Assembly: GCA_007119175.1 (NCBI GenBank)
Contig: SKQC01000418.1
Span: forward strand, 1-36,909
Direction: 5' to 3'
DNA length: 36,909 nucleotides
Source of the DNA: Myxococcales bacterium
GTDB lineage: Bacteria; Myxococcota_A; Bradymonadia; Bradymonadales; Bradymonadaceae
Made by a program: the position numbers and the translations under genes. The notes beneath the pieces were generated by a model. The model ran no database searches, was not told the DNA's origin, and was given only the letters and a program-made list of their open reading frames with translations. The number at the start of each line of letters is the position of its first letter. The stretch's first letter is position 1. This document shows, in pieces, positions 8,099 to 16,143 of this stretch.

Positions 8099-8908
8099 TC
8101 AGTCTTTGGGTATCCAGTTTTCGCGTAGATACTTCGGGGCAAATCCCGCCCACTCGATATTGTGATACGAGTGCTGTGGGTCGCCGGGGACGGCCTCGCC
8201 GGTGCAGGTCATCAGCCGTGTACAGCCGGCGTCGATGGCGTCTTCGATTCGCTGGGCCAACAGAGCGCGCTGGCTTCCCCGTCGTCGAAATGCCTTATCG
8301 GTAGCCGCCCAGTCAAACCAGGCCGTGTCGCCGTCGATATATAACAGCCCGGTGCCAGCCGGCGTGTCGTCGTCGAAGGTCATATACAGGTGAAATCCGG
8401 GACGGCCGATCAACCCCCGAAAAAGGGGCGTGGCTTCGTCGGTCAGCCCGAATCCGGAGCCCGCAATTCGGCCGAAGTCGTCGATGTGTTCCGCGTCGAT
8501 TTTGCGCACCTCGAGGCTCGACTCGACGGTCGGTGCCTCGCCGGGACCGCGCTCAAATTTCATCCAGCGTCGATACGACTCAAGGCCCTGTGCCTTGAGT
8601 ACCTGGTCGATGTCGTCGGGGCGCGAGTCGGGATGGATTTGTGCGAAAAAGCGGTCGATATCGTGTTCCCGGTAGATATCGCAGATGCGCCGGACCGTCT
8701 CGTCGGTTGCCGGGGCGCTCAGGCCGAGTCCCATGACGCGATTAAGAAGTATCGACGGGTCTTCGGCGGCGACCGATACCAATACGCCGTCAATCCACTC
8801 GAGCCGAAGCCCGAGCCGGTCGCGCATCTCGTCGGTGGCCTCGGTGTGCAGTGCTTCCAGTACGGCCGCTTCCGACCGTTCACTGGCCATCTTCGGGTGG
8901 TCAAACAT
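8099..8908 (-). CDS. GNAT-family N-acetyltransferase
   Basis: The 269-aa product has a helical N-terminal part (1-135) and a C-terminal GNAT fold. The acetyl-CoA pyrophosphate loop is visible as RRRGSQRAL at about 208-216, preceded by strands LLYIDGDTAWFDWAATD and followed by GCTRLMTCTG and NIEWAGFAPKYLRENWIPKD, the usual ending of small-molecule acetyltransferases. The two-part length fits family members with an extra N-terminal GNAT-like half. The acyl acceptor cannot be predicted. GGAGA lies 6 bases before the ATG, supporting this start over the internal Met at residue 7. Confidence 0.8.
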   Translation of the reverse strand: MFDHPKMASERSEAAVLEALHTEATDEMRDRLGLRLEWIDGVLVSVAAEDPSILLNRVMGLGLSAPATDETVRRICDIYREHDIDRFFAQIHPDSRPDDIDQVLKAQGLESYRRWMKFERGPGEAPTVESSLEVRKIDAEHIDDFGRIAGSGFGLTDEATPLFRGLIGRPGFHLYMTFDDDTPAGTGLLYIDGDTAWFDWAATDKAFRRRGSQRALLAQRIEDAIDAGCTRLMTCTGEAVPGDPQHSYHNIEWAGFAPKYLRENWIPKD

Positions 8909-9260
8909 CGCTTATCTCCTGGATTGATTAGCTTTGACTGAGATTGCGGATATCGGTCTGTCTACCGAATAGCGGGATAGCGATCGTTGGTTTATGGATC
9001 TTATGCATTGTAAGCGTTGAGCTCCCGGGGCCCGCGGCCAGCCTGGCCGCCTTCCGGGCAGCTAGCCCGAACCCTGTGGGCGTATTGGCGCATGACTTCG
9101 TCACCCAACTATGTATTTCAGTGGGAACACCCTAACTTCCACCATCACTTATTCAAGGGGAAATTCGGGGGCGCGCATTCGCTCTAAAGCTTCCGAAGCG
9201 AAGAGCATTTTCGGGCAGGCTCGTACCGCTGGGAGTATGCGGTAGATGACGGTGAAAAAG
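8909..9260. other. Intergenic region with a GC-rich palindrome
   Basis: About 350 bases lie between the acetyltransferase start and the tRNA pair. Near 9036-9052 GCGGCCAG and CTGGCCGC form an inverted repeat around one base. It resembles in composition the repeats at the left edge of the window but is not the same sequence. No gene is supported. Confidence 0.5.
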
Positions 9261-9334
<74 letters not shown>

Positions 9335-9338
9335 AAAC

Positions 9339-9368
9339 CGATTCGGCCACCGCGTGGTGGCCGAATCG
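9339..9368 (-). other. Perfect 13-bp hairpin between the two tRNAs
   Basis: CGATTCGGCCACC (9339-9351) and GGTGGCCGAATCG (9356-9368) pair completely around the 4-base loop GCGT. It fills nearly the whole spacer between the tRNAs. There is no T tract, so it is more likely a processing signal for the tRNA precursor than a terminator. Confidence 0.85.
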
Positions 9369-9370
9369 AG

Positions 9371-9444
9371 TCGGGGCGGCCGGATTCGAACCGGCGACCC
9401 CCTGCTCCCAAAGCAGGTGCGCTACCAAGCTGCGCTACGCCCCG
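9371..9444 (-). tRNA. tRNA-Pro(TGG)
   Basis: This is a 74-nt cloverleaf on the minus strand. Acceptor CGGGGCG pairs with CGCCCCG plus discriminator A, the D arm contains AGCTTGGTA, the anticodon stem CCTGC/GCAGG carries loop TTTGGGA (anticodon TGG), and the T arm is GCCGG-TTCGAAT-CCGGC. CCA is not encoded. It is the first gene of the two-tRNA unit and reads CCA and other proline codons. Confidence 0.95.
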
Positions 9445-9476
9445 TGATGCGTCGGTCAAAGCTCGACCGGCGAGCA

Positions 9477-9505
9477 GGTATAAAGCATCGACACCTGCGG
9501 CGCAA
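9477..9505 (-). promoter_or_regulatory. Sigma70-type promoter of the tRNA pair
   Basis: On the minus strand TTGCGC (9505-9500) and TATACC (9482-9477) are separated by exactly 17 bases. The -10 lies about 33 bases before the 5' end of tRNA-Pro, a sensible leader length for a tRNA operon. The -35 box is imperfect. Confidence 0.6.
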
Positions 9506-9714
9506 CTCATCTGCAGTAACGGGCCAGTAGTGCCAGGCCGATGCCCCCCGCTCCCCTCGCCAGCTGGCTCTTGATCACATCTCCACTGTGGTCGTGTCTG
9601 AGAACTGCGACCGAAGCGGTTTTCAGACACGACCTGAGCATAGATCTGGGACCGCTCTCGGTCTCGTACACGTACTCGAGATCGTTCTCGGTCTCGAGGA
9701 TCGTTCTCGTGCAC

Positions 9715-9741
9715 GATCCCGATCCCGATCCCGATCCCGAT
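9715..9741 (+). repeat. GATCCC hexanucleotide array
   Basis: Four tandem GATCCC units plus a final GAT. The array adjoins other GATC/CTCG-rich repeats (9680-9714), and the whole stretch is low complexity. It lies about 230 bp from the tRNA promoter. Confidence 0.9.
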
Positions 9742-10177
9742 TTCGAGATGGTCGAATGCCTATTGTGCCCACTGGGCACGGTCACTGGTAATTTTCGTGG
9801 TCACCCTCTCCCGCTGATAGGTGTGACCACTGAACGTATGAACGAAATCGTTTCCTCGCCGGAAACCGCTATTTGTGATCAATAGACAGCCTCGCCAGGG
9901 GGGCGCTGTCGAGGGAGCAGAGCGACCTCGACTGAGGGGTAGAGCGAAAATCCTGATGCTCAAGGCATGCCGTCGACCCCTCTGCCTTCGCCTACGGCTC
10001 CGGCATCTCCCCTCGCGAGGGGAGAAATCTTCGTGGCTTGATGCCACGGCCTGGTGGTTGATGACCCGCCCCAAACCCGACAGGTCATTTCAATCGACAC
10101 CTTGCACCGAGCTCGCCCGTGTCTATTTTTACTCTCGCTCGCAGTAACCCCCCCTTGCCGAACCAGGAGTATCCATT

Positions 10178-10483
10178 ATGAATCGCGACGCCAGCCCATC
10201 GTCGACCTCCGGCGACGACCAAGACATGGAGATGATCTGGATTTTTACCACCGACAATTTTGCGGAAGCCGAGGTGATTACCGATATTTTTGATGTCGAG
10301 GATATCGCCTATATGGTGCGCAAAATGGAGGAGCGGGCATTTCCGACCTCCGTCGGCAGACACGGCGAGATTCGCATCGCCGTTGAGGACGGTCGCACCG
10401 ACGATGCCCGCGGATTTATCCAGCAGGCCATCGTCGACGAGGCCGTGCCGGGAGACGGCAATTTTATCGACTCCGAAGACTGA
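10178..10483 (+). CDS. DUF2007-like small protein
   Basis: The 101-aa acidic, soluble product has a disordered first 17 residues and then a compact alpha/beta unit. MIWIFTTDNFAEAEVITDIFDVEDIAYMV matches the layout of DUF2007 (putative signal-transducing) proteins, in which strand-helix-strand is followed by a short second half; here that is GEIRIAVEDGRTDDARGFIQQAIVDE. AGGAG lies 8 bases before the ATG. The molecular function of the family is not established. The next gene starts 65 bases downstream and could share its transcript. Confidence 0.65.
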   Translation: MNRDASPSSTSGDDQDMEMIWIFTTDNFAEAEVITDIFDVEDIAYMVRKMEERAFPTSVGRHGEIRIAVEDGRTDDARGFIQQAIVDEAVPGDGNFIDSED

Positions 10484-10548
10484 ATAGGACAGCCGGCGGT
10501 GGCGTCTTATTCTCCGCAGTTTTTTTCGGGGCGTTTAAGGAGGAAACT

Positions 10549-11511
10549 ATGAGATGGCCCATCGCGATCGTATCGGCATTGACGTTTGCCATCATGATGG
10601 TCGCCGTTGGTTGTGCGGCCTCGGAGTCGGCCGGCGACGACGAACAGGCGATTGCCGTGGCGCCCGAGGACGAGCAGCAGGTGTCCGATAGCGAAGATCG
10701 CGCCGACGATCTCGACGAGACGGCCGATGCGGAGGGCCCAGTTGAGGAGTCGGAGCCCGTCGATCTGATCGCCAGATTGTCGCAATCGCGCCTGGACAGC
10801 CAGCAATTTGCCCGGGTCGCCGACGAGGCCCCCCACAGTGGACCGGGACAAACCCTGGGAGCCCTTGGACTGTTGCCCGACAGCGAGCGCTGCGATGGCG
10901 AGCCCTGCAATTATTGCGAATTGGGCACGGAAGACACCTTTGAATTCGAGGAGCAGTCGCTTTCCGCCCGCTCCTGTTGCGCTGGCGAGGACCAGTGTGT
11001 GATGGAGTTGTATTTCGGCGATGACGATAGCTCGGTGGCCATCGTCGATGGGGCCATTGGCGAGGCTCATTTTTCGAGCGACGCCCGATCGGTCGTCGTC
11101 TCCTCACAGGCTCGCTCCACAGGTGACGAGGAGATCTTTTTTGTACAGCTCGAGCAGCTCCGCGCCATGGCCCGTCCCATCGACGAGGGCACTCCGGTGG
11201 TGGCCAGCGGCGAGCTTCGCGATGAGGCTCCGTTTCGCCTCTCCGCCGACGCCGTCCATCGCCTCGAGGCCCTCTCCGCCCGAGCTGTCGAAGAGGGCGA
11301 GCGCGAATGCGACACCGGGCACCATCTTCCCACCCTCTTTGAGCTATCCGAAGATGCCGAGCCGTTGAGCGATAGTCTGGAGATCACCTTTGAGCGCTGG
11401 GATGACGACGATCGGCTGGTGATGTCCACTTTGGCCGACGGGGCCGGCCAGACGACGATGACCGTCGATCCCGAGTCACACTGTATGCAGCGCGTCGACG
11501 CCCGGGGCTGA
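10549..11511 (+). CDS. Acidic Cys-containing lipoprotein
   Basis: The 320-aa product begins with a lipoprotein signal ending in lipobox VAVGC (Cys 22). A very acidic linker of about 50 residues follows. The globular part has Cys clusters (CDGEPCNYCELGTED, RSCCAGEDQC) likely to form disulfides, then beta-rich segments (MELYFGDDDSSVAIVDG, SVVVSSQARS) and a C-terminal EITFERWDDDDRLVMSTLADG. A strong AAGGAGG lies just before the ATG. I do not recognise a family. It ends 17 bases from the convergent deacetylase gene with no visible terminator. Confidence 0.7.
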   Translation: MRWPIAIVSALTFAIMMVAVGCAASESAGDDEQAIAVAPEDEQQVSDSEDRADDLDETADAEGPVEESEPVDLIARLSQSRLDSQQFARVADEAPHSGPGQTLGALGLLPDSERCDGEPCNYCELGTEDTFEFEEQSLSARSCCAGEDQCVMELYFGDDDSSVAIVDGAIGEAHFSSDARSVVVSSQARSTGDEEIFFVQLEQLRAMARPIDEGTPVVASGELRDEAPFRLSADAVHRLEALSARAVEEGERECDTGHHLPTLFELSEDAEPLSDSLEITFERWDDDDRLVMSTLADGAGQTTMTVDPESHCMQRVDARG

Positions 11512-11528
11512 GTCCCATGATATTACGC

Positions 11529-12503
11529 CTAAATCGACGCCGTGGCCTCCGCCAGGGTGGCCACTACGCGGCGGCGGGTCATCAGCTCTAAAAGCCGTCG
11601 ATAGCGCTCTTTTTTCTTGTGCCAGGGGATGCGCAGATCGGGCTGTCGAGCGACCAATTCCTCGACGTCGGTCACCTCTTTCAGATCTGTGGCATCCACA
11701 AAGTCGATGGCGTGCATCTCGAGATTGAAAAAGCGGGGAAAGCTGCGGTCGATCTGTGGCCACAGCCGGTGGAGACCGGCGCCGTCGAGCAGATGCAGGC
11801 TGGTGCCGATGATGGGAATCATCCGCCCGGCGAAGGTGGCCACCGGGATCTCCACATATCCGGTCCTGGTGGGCGCCGGATGCCAGCACTCTAAGGGATC
11901 TGGAAAATAGGGCTGGCGCGGGCTGAGCAGTGTTTTCGGGTCGGTGGCGTCGCTTTTGCTGCGGTCGCCGCGCATGGCTCGCCAGCCCATGACCGCCGCC
12001 TTGGCCAGCCAGTAGGAGATGCAGGGAAAAACCGAGGCGTCATAGCGATGTCCCGATCGCCGCGACAGGGCGATGACGTCGGCGTCGACGTTATATCCCG
12101 GGGTGCGAAAACCGACCGGGCGCGTCCCGGTGACGTCGGCGATGATGCGGTTGGTGGCCTCGATCTGATAGAGCAGCTCCACCTCTGGATGGCGGCGCAG
12201 ATCGTAGGGATGATCGTAGCTATGATTGGCGATCTCGTGGCCCGACTCGACAAGCTGTATCGTCTGCTGGCGGTGGGCCTCAATCTCCAGATCTCGGCCG
12301 ACGACGAAAAACGTCGCCGCCACTCCCACCTGGTCGAATAATTGCCGGGCCCGCTCAATTCCCACCGTCCACAACGGATCGGCCTCGCCGCTGTCACAGC
12401 CCTGTGAGAGGCCGTGGATGGCCCGGTAGCAGTCCAGCCCGTCGACATCGACCGACACATTGGCGTCGGCGTCTAATTCGGGGCGTGGAGGGGGCGAATT
12501 CAT
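11529..12503 (-). CDS. Polysaccharide deacetylase family protein
   Basis: This is a NodB-type carbohydrate esterase, expected to remove acetyl groups from an N-acetylated glycan using a metal. Visible motifs are SVDVDG (residues ~17-22, the catalytic and metal Asp region), the metal-binding pair in HEIANHSYDH (His at ~94 and ~98) and RTPGYNVD (~133-140). Starting at 12503, the length is 324 aa. I choose 12503 because its ATG overlaps the stop of the upstream glycosyltransferase as ATGA; an in-frame ATG at 12527 would overlap by 28 bases. The lack of a signal peptide suggests action on a cytoplasmic or lipid-linked glycan precursor. No secretion signal or extra binding domain is seen. Confidence 0.85.
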   Translation of the reverse strand: MNSPPPRPELDADANVSVDVDGLDCYRAIHGLSQGCDSGEADPLWTVGIERARQLFDQVGVAATFFVVGRDLEIEAHRQQTIQLVESGHEIANHSYDHPYDLRRHPEVELLYQIEATNRIIADVTGTRPVGFRTPGYNVDADVIALSRRSGHRYDASVFPCISYWLAKAAVMGWRAMRGDRSKSDATDPKTLLSPRQPYFPDPLECWHPAPTRTGYVEIPVATFAGRMIPIIGTSLHLLDGAGLHRLWPQIDRSFPRFFNLEMHAIDFVDATDLKEVTDVEELVARQPDLRIPWHKKKERYRRLLELMTRRRVVATLAEATASI

Positions 12504-13249
12504 CGGTTGGCGATTCGAATCACCCATACCAGGCGTCCCAGATTTTTTAGGACATGGGGAACGCGCCGAAATAAATGCACCGACGGGCGGCGCTTTTCGG
12601 CGATTCGCACAGGGATCTCGGTCATTCGAAAATCCATGCGCTCGCTGCGAATGACGAATTCACTGGCAAATAAATCCTGGTTGACCACACAGGCGTCGAC
12701 GACCTCTAAGAGCCGGTCGCGGCGAAAGGCTTTAAGCCCGTGGGTGTCGGTGCCGTGAAAGCCCAAAAAAACCCGAAATAAACCGTTTAGCACCCGGGTG
12801 GCCATCCGCCGGTAGGTGGGCCGATGGTCCATCGACGAGTCCAGGGCCTTGCTGCCGACGACCAGATCGAATCCCTCGCGCTCGATTTTTTTGAGCGCCC
12901 GGGCGTGAAAATCGGTATCACATAGGTCGATCTCGTCGCATAAGACGATCTCGCCGCGGGCCTGATGGATTCCGCGCCGCAGGGCGAGTCCGTAATTGGG
13001 TTCGCCGGTTCGCAACAGCTCGACGGGCTCGTAGGTCTCGGCGAGCCGTCGGGCGATGTCCACCGTGGCATCGGTGGATCCATTTTCGCTCAATAATAGC
13101 TCGAAGCTGCGCTGTGAAAGGCGTGGATCGTCGTCGATCCGCTCCAGCAGATCGATCACCGATTCCTCGAGGATCTTCTCCTCGTTGTAGATCGGAATGA
13201 CGATGGAGAGTTCGACGTCCGTCGATGTGGCAGGGGATGTATCGCTCAT
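12500..13249 (-). CDS. Family 2 glycosyltransferase
   Basis: The 249-aa GT-A enzyme would transfer a sugar from a nucleotide sugar, probably to a lipid carrier. VELSIVIPIYNEEKILEES opens the nucleotide-binding fold, SENGSTDATVDIAR follows, and CDEIDLCDTDF contains the acidic DxD-like metal site. NYGLALRRGIHQARGE and TDTHGLKAFRRDRL resemble dolichol/polyprenyl-phosphate sugar synthases, but there are no C-terminal membrane helices. Its stop overlaps the deacetylase start by 4 bases (ATGA), so the pair is probably co-translated and acts on one product. The leader upstream (13250-13400) contains nested hairpins. Confidence 0.85.
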   Translation of the reverse strand: MSDTSPATSTDVELSIVIPIYNEEKILEESVIDLLERIDDDPRLSQRSFELLLSENGSTDATVDIARRLAETYEPVELLRTGEPNYGLALRRGIHQARGEIVLCDEIDLCDTDFHARALKKIEREGFDLVVGSKALDSSMDHRPTYRRMATRVLNGLFRVFLGFHGTDTHGLKAFRRDRLLEVVDACVVNQDLFASEFVIRSERMDFRMTEIPVRIAEKRRPSVHLFRRVPHVLKNLGRLVWVIRIANR

Positions 13250-13310
13250 AAAACTACTTTCAAAAGAGCGTTAGCTCGGATTATTCATGACGTGTCGTGA
13301 CGAGGCGAAA

Positions 13311-13392
13311 TCAGGTCTAAAAGCGCAAAATCGAGCCCCGCAGGCGATGCAGCGCATCGTCGAGGAGTGAGATGAAGCGATTTTGGGCCTGA
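13311..13392 (-). other. Nested inverted repeats in the glycosyltransferase leader
   Basis: AAAATCG (13327-13333) pairs with CGATTTT (13378-13384), and outside it TCAGG (13311-13315) pairs with CCTGA (13388-13392). Inside sits a tight hairpin, CGATGC-AGC-GCATCG, at 13345-13359. This block is 62 bases upstream of the ATG at 13249. It could be an RNA leader structure or a dispersed repeat element. Confidence 0.45.
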
Positions 13393-13426
13393 TCAGCCGC
13401 AGTAGACAGGTCATCAATAATCCGGG

Positions 13427-13684
13427 TTAATACGAGTTAGCCCAGCTCCAGATACCATAAACCAGCAACGTATTCATCAGCGCCACGGCAATAGCAGCAC
13501 CGACGAGAACGATCACCGCCGTGCCCTCGGCAAGGAAGGCAAAATACAGGGGCACACAGGCCGGCAGAAGCATTACCAAAATGCCGACTACCAATGCCAG
13601 CCGAGAGACCCGAGGCGGCTCTTCGCCGGCGGGGGCGTCTCCGTGGGGAGATCGGTCGGATTCGGGGATATGTCGTGGCATCAT
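13427..13684 (-). CDS. Small two-helix membrane protein
   Basis: The product of about 85 aa has a charged cytoplasmic N-terminus (MMPRHIPESDRSPHGDAPAG) and two hydrophobic segments: LALVVGILVMLLPACVPLYFAFL and GTAVIVLVGAAIAVALMNTLLVYG. I prefer ATG 13684 (or 13681), since GGAG precedes it at good distance; the longer frame to 13741 lacks a binding site and adds low-complexity residues. No family recognised. It runs divergently from the EamA gene. Confidence 0.55.
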   Translation of the reverse strand: MMPRHIPESDRSPHGDAPAGEEPPRVSRLALVVGILVMLLPACVPLYFAFLAEGTAVIVLVGAAIAVALMNTLLVYGIWSWANSY

Positions 13685-13912
13685 TTCTCGCTCCGTGGCG
13701 GTGGCGGCGCGCAGCATAACGGCTGGGCTGGCCGACGGCAATTCATTGAGGTCAGCTCTTTGGTGCCCTTTATTGGGCGATGGCCGTGTTCAATATAGGC
13801 ACGCTCTAAAAGGGGCGAGGAATCACAGATGCTTCGGTGGCACAACCTTGCAAACGTTGATAGTGGTTCCTTGGCGATAATATCTCGGAAAATCTCAACA
13901 CGGTGACAGATA

Positions 13913-14848
13913 GTGAGCGAATTTACCCTGGGTTTTGTCCTGGCGCTTCTTTGCGCGATTAGTTGGGCGGTGCTCGACGTATCGCGCAAGCAGATGGGCC
14001 GAAAAATGACGGCCACCGGGGCGGCCGCGGGGTTGATGTGTTTGCATATCGTTTTGATTAATCCCCTGCTTCTGACCGGCTCATTGACCGAGGGCGATGG
14101 AGCGCTATACGAGACGGTATTGGTCGGCTATCCGGAATTGAGCGTGGCCTATTTTTGGCCCACCGCCGTGTCCGTGGTGCTCAATCTGGCCGCTAATTTT
14201 TTATTTTTTCGGGCCGTCCAATTGTCGCCGCTGGGTCTGACGATTCCCTATCTGGCGTTTACCCCGGTATTTACGGCTCTGACGGCTCTGATATTCCTCG
14301 GTCAGGTGCCGACGAGCTCTGGGTGGATGGGGATAGCCGTCGTCTGCCTGGGGGCATTTTTTATCAATCCCGGTCAGAGCGCCGACGGGGCGCTGGCGCC
14401 GCTAAAGGCGCTGTGGACCGAACGGGGCAGCTTTTACATGTTGATCGTCGCCCTGCTGTGGAGTGTGACGCCGATTCTGGACAAGACGGCCGCCGAACTG
14501 ACCAGCCCCATGTGGCATACCATGTTTTTGGCGGGCACTGTGGGCGTGGTTTTTGTCGCTTATCGAGGGGTTGTCGATAGCTCGCTTCGACCGCTGTGGA
14601 AGGAGTTTCGGGCCATCCCGCTATGGTTGATTATGGGCGGATTTTTCGCCACGGCGGCCATGGTGTTGCAGTTGACCAGCTACGTCTATATCGACGTCGC
14701 TTATGTGGAGACCATCAAGCGGGCCATCGGGGTGACGGCGGCCATCGTCGTCGGCTTTGTGATCTTTGGGGAGCGCGATCTGCGACGCCGCCTTCTGGGG
14801 GCGTTGATCATGTCGCTGGGCGTGGCGCTGATTTTGCTGGCCGGCTGA
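13913..14848 (+). CDS. EamA/DMT-family transporter
   Basis: The 311-aa integral membrane protein has about ten hydrophobic helices in two repeats of five, the drug/metabolite transporter architecture. The first repeat starts with FTLGFVLALLCAISWAVLDVSRK, with helix 4-5 signature PYLAFTPVFTALTALIFLGQ; the second has GSFYMLIVALLWSVTPILDK and ends ALIMSLGVALILLAG. Substrates in this superfamily range from amino acids to sugars and are not predictable here. The start is GTG with only a weak ribosome site. It lies 96 bp before the Tad-like cluster on the same strand. Confidence 0.85.
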   Translation: MSEFTLGFVLALLCAISWAVLDVSRKQMGRKMTATGAAAGLMCLHIVLINPLLLTGSLTEGDGALYETVLVGYPELSVAYFWPTAVSVVLNLAANFLFFRAVQLSPLGLTIPYLAFTPVFTALTALIFLGQVPTSSGWMGIAVVCLGAFFINPGQSADGALAPLKALWTERGSFYMLIVALLWSVTPILDKTAAELTSPMWHTMFLAGTVGVVFVAYRGVVDSSLRPLWKEFRAIPLWLIMGGFFATAAMVLQLTSYVYIDVAYVETIKRAIGVTAAIVVGFVIFGERDLRRRLLGALIMSLGVALILLAG

Positions 14849-14944
14849 GACCGGCGATCGCTGTGGTCGAAGGCCATTAAAACAAAGGGCTGGGCTTGAG
14901 GCAATGGGGATGGTCAGGTAAGCTTAAAGAAATGATTTTGCGGT

Positions 14945-16102
14945 ATGGATGACCATATTGGGCGAGCCATGAAGAGACATGGAACGCGGCAGGGCAGTGG
15001 GGAGGGCATCAGAGGCGAGCGAAAGGGATTTAATCCCCTCGCCGTGCTCGCGTTTCATCTGCTCGGTATTGTGGCCGTGGCGGTGGGGATGGCCTGTTTT
15101 GTGCTTCCCGGCGCTCATATCGGCATATTATGGGAGGTCGCCTTTGAAAGCGGCGAGGTGGGGCGAGCGCTTATCTTCAGCGCCGTGGTCCATCTGGGTC
15201 TGTCGACACTGGTGTGGTTTGCCGCCGCTGCCGGCATCGAGGCTCTGTGGTGCCGGCGTCATCGATTGCGTCGAAACCAGCGCTCCTTGCAGCGCTGCCG
15301 GGGATCGGCATATGTCGAATTTCTGGCGGTCTTACCGGTATTTTTGCTTTTGACCTTCGGGCTGCTGCAGTTGACCATGATCAATATCGGTGCCGCTCTC
15401 GCCCAGGTGGCGGCCTACGAGAGCGCCCGAGCGGTATGGTTGTGGCAGCCGGAAGTCGACCACTATGCCGATGACGCAGGCGTAGTTCCCCCCGACGCCC
15501 CGGTGACCATGGAAGATGTGGCCGCCCGGGCCCGGATCGCCGCCGCCCTGGTGATGACGCCAGTGGCTCCCGGCGATTACCGGATGACCGATCCGCTGGG
15601 CTCTGAACACGAGGCGTTTCGCTCGGTTCGCGACGCCATGACGGTGCGCTTTGACGAGGGAATCCTCACCGACTGGGGCGCTTTAAGCGATCCCGACGTG
15701 GAATTGGATCTGGACAGCCGCCAGGCCACTTTGGTGTCGGCCTTTGACGGCTCTGATATCGAGGAGCGGGCGTTTCGAAAATTCACCTTCAGTTATCTGG
15801 CCACCGATATCGATCTGACGAGCGCCGCCTATGACGAGATCGTCATCGAGGGCGACAGCCAGTGCGAAAGCGATGACTGGGAAGATGTCAATCCCAACAA
15901 TGTCATCGACGAGGAAGTGCCCCGATTGGGCGTTGAGTTTTCGTATTTTCAGCATATGGCGATGCCCTTCGTCGATCGGGTCTTCGGCCAGCCCCACGAC
16001 GACGGCGATGACGCCCTGGGTCGGGGAGGTCAATACCTGGAATGGGATATCAAATTTACCTTTCCCATGCAGCGCCAATGCCCGAACCGCGAACTTCCCT
16101 AA
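14945..16102 (+). CDS. TadE-like pseudopilin-type membrane protein
   Basis: In this 385-aa product residues 118-146 are a TadE signature: RG|SAYVEFLAVLPVFLLLTFG, with Glu at +5 after a Gly, the position conserved in type IV/Flp prepilins. Unusually, two extra membrane helices precede it (about 33-57 and 75-100), whereas TadE proteins normally begin close to this motif. The long C-terminal domain (150-385) is predicted extracytoplasmic and acidic, with little family resemblance. It heads a run of four co-directional genes. The start is uncertain: ATG 14945 has no strong ribosome site, and ATG 14969 is an alternative. Known TadE/F act as minor pseudopilins in Flp pilus assembly; that role is inferred here. 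Confidence 0.7.
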   Translation: MDDHIGRAMKRHGTRQGSGEGIRGERKGFNPLAVLAFHLLGIVAVAVGMACFVLPGAHIGILWEVAFESGEVGRALIFSAVVHLGLSTLVWFAAAAGIEALWCRRHRLRRNQRSLQRCRGSAYVEFLAVLPVFLLLTFGLLQLTMINIGAALAQVAAYESARAVWLWQPEVDHYADDAGVVPPDAPVTMEDVAARARIAAALVMTPVAPGDYRMTDPLGSEHEAFRSVRDAMTVRFDEGILTDWGALSDPDVELDLDSRQATLVSAFDGSDIEERAFRKFTFSYLATDIDLTSAAYDEIVIEGDSQCESDDWEDVNPNNVIDEEVPRLGVEFSYFQHMAMPFVDRVFGQPHDDGDDALGRGGQYLEWDIKFTFPMQRQCPNRELP

Positions 16103-16143
16103 AAGATGGGATGACGGGATGCGAAAAATGCAAACTAGTGACG

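Larger units (their letters stand above)
9445..10177. other. Long non-coding region rich in inverted repeats
   Basis: About 730 bases hold no gene that I support. They hold an imperfect stem-loop at 9591-9633 (GTCGTGTCTGAGAAC against GGTTTTCAGACACGAC), an 11-bp direct repeat GATCGTTCTCG at 9680 and 9699, a GATCCC array at 9715-9741, GTGCCC/GGGCAC near 9766, GTGGTCAC/GTGACCAC at about 9797-9830, and a perfect 18-bp palindrome at 10007-10024. Translated frames here are just the repeat read in codons (Ser-Gly or Arg-Asp/Arg-Ser runs). Confidence 0.75.

Noticed and set aside
9715-9741. GATCCC repeats considered as a CRISPR array
   Set aside because: Units are 6 bp with no spacers and no cas genes nearby; it is a simple tandem repeat.
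9875-10363. Plus- and minus-strand open frames before and across the DUF2007-like gene
   Set aside because: The DUF2007-like frame has the ribosome site and domain; the others cross palindromes or lie antisense to it.
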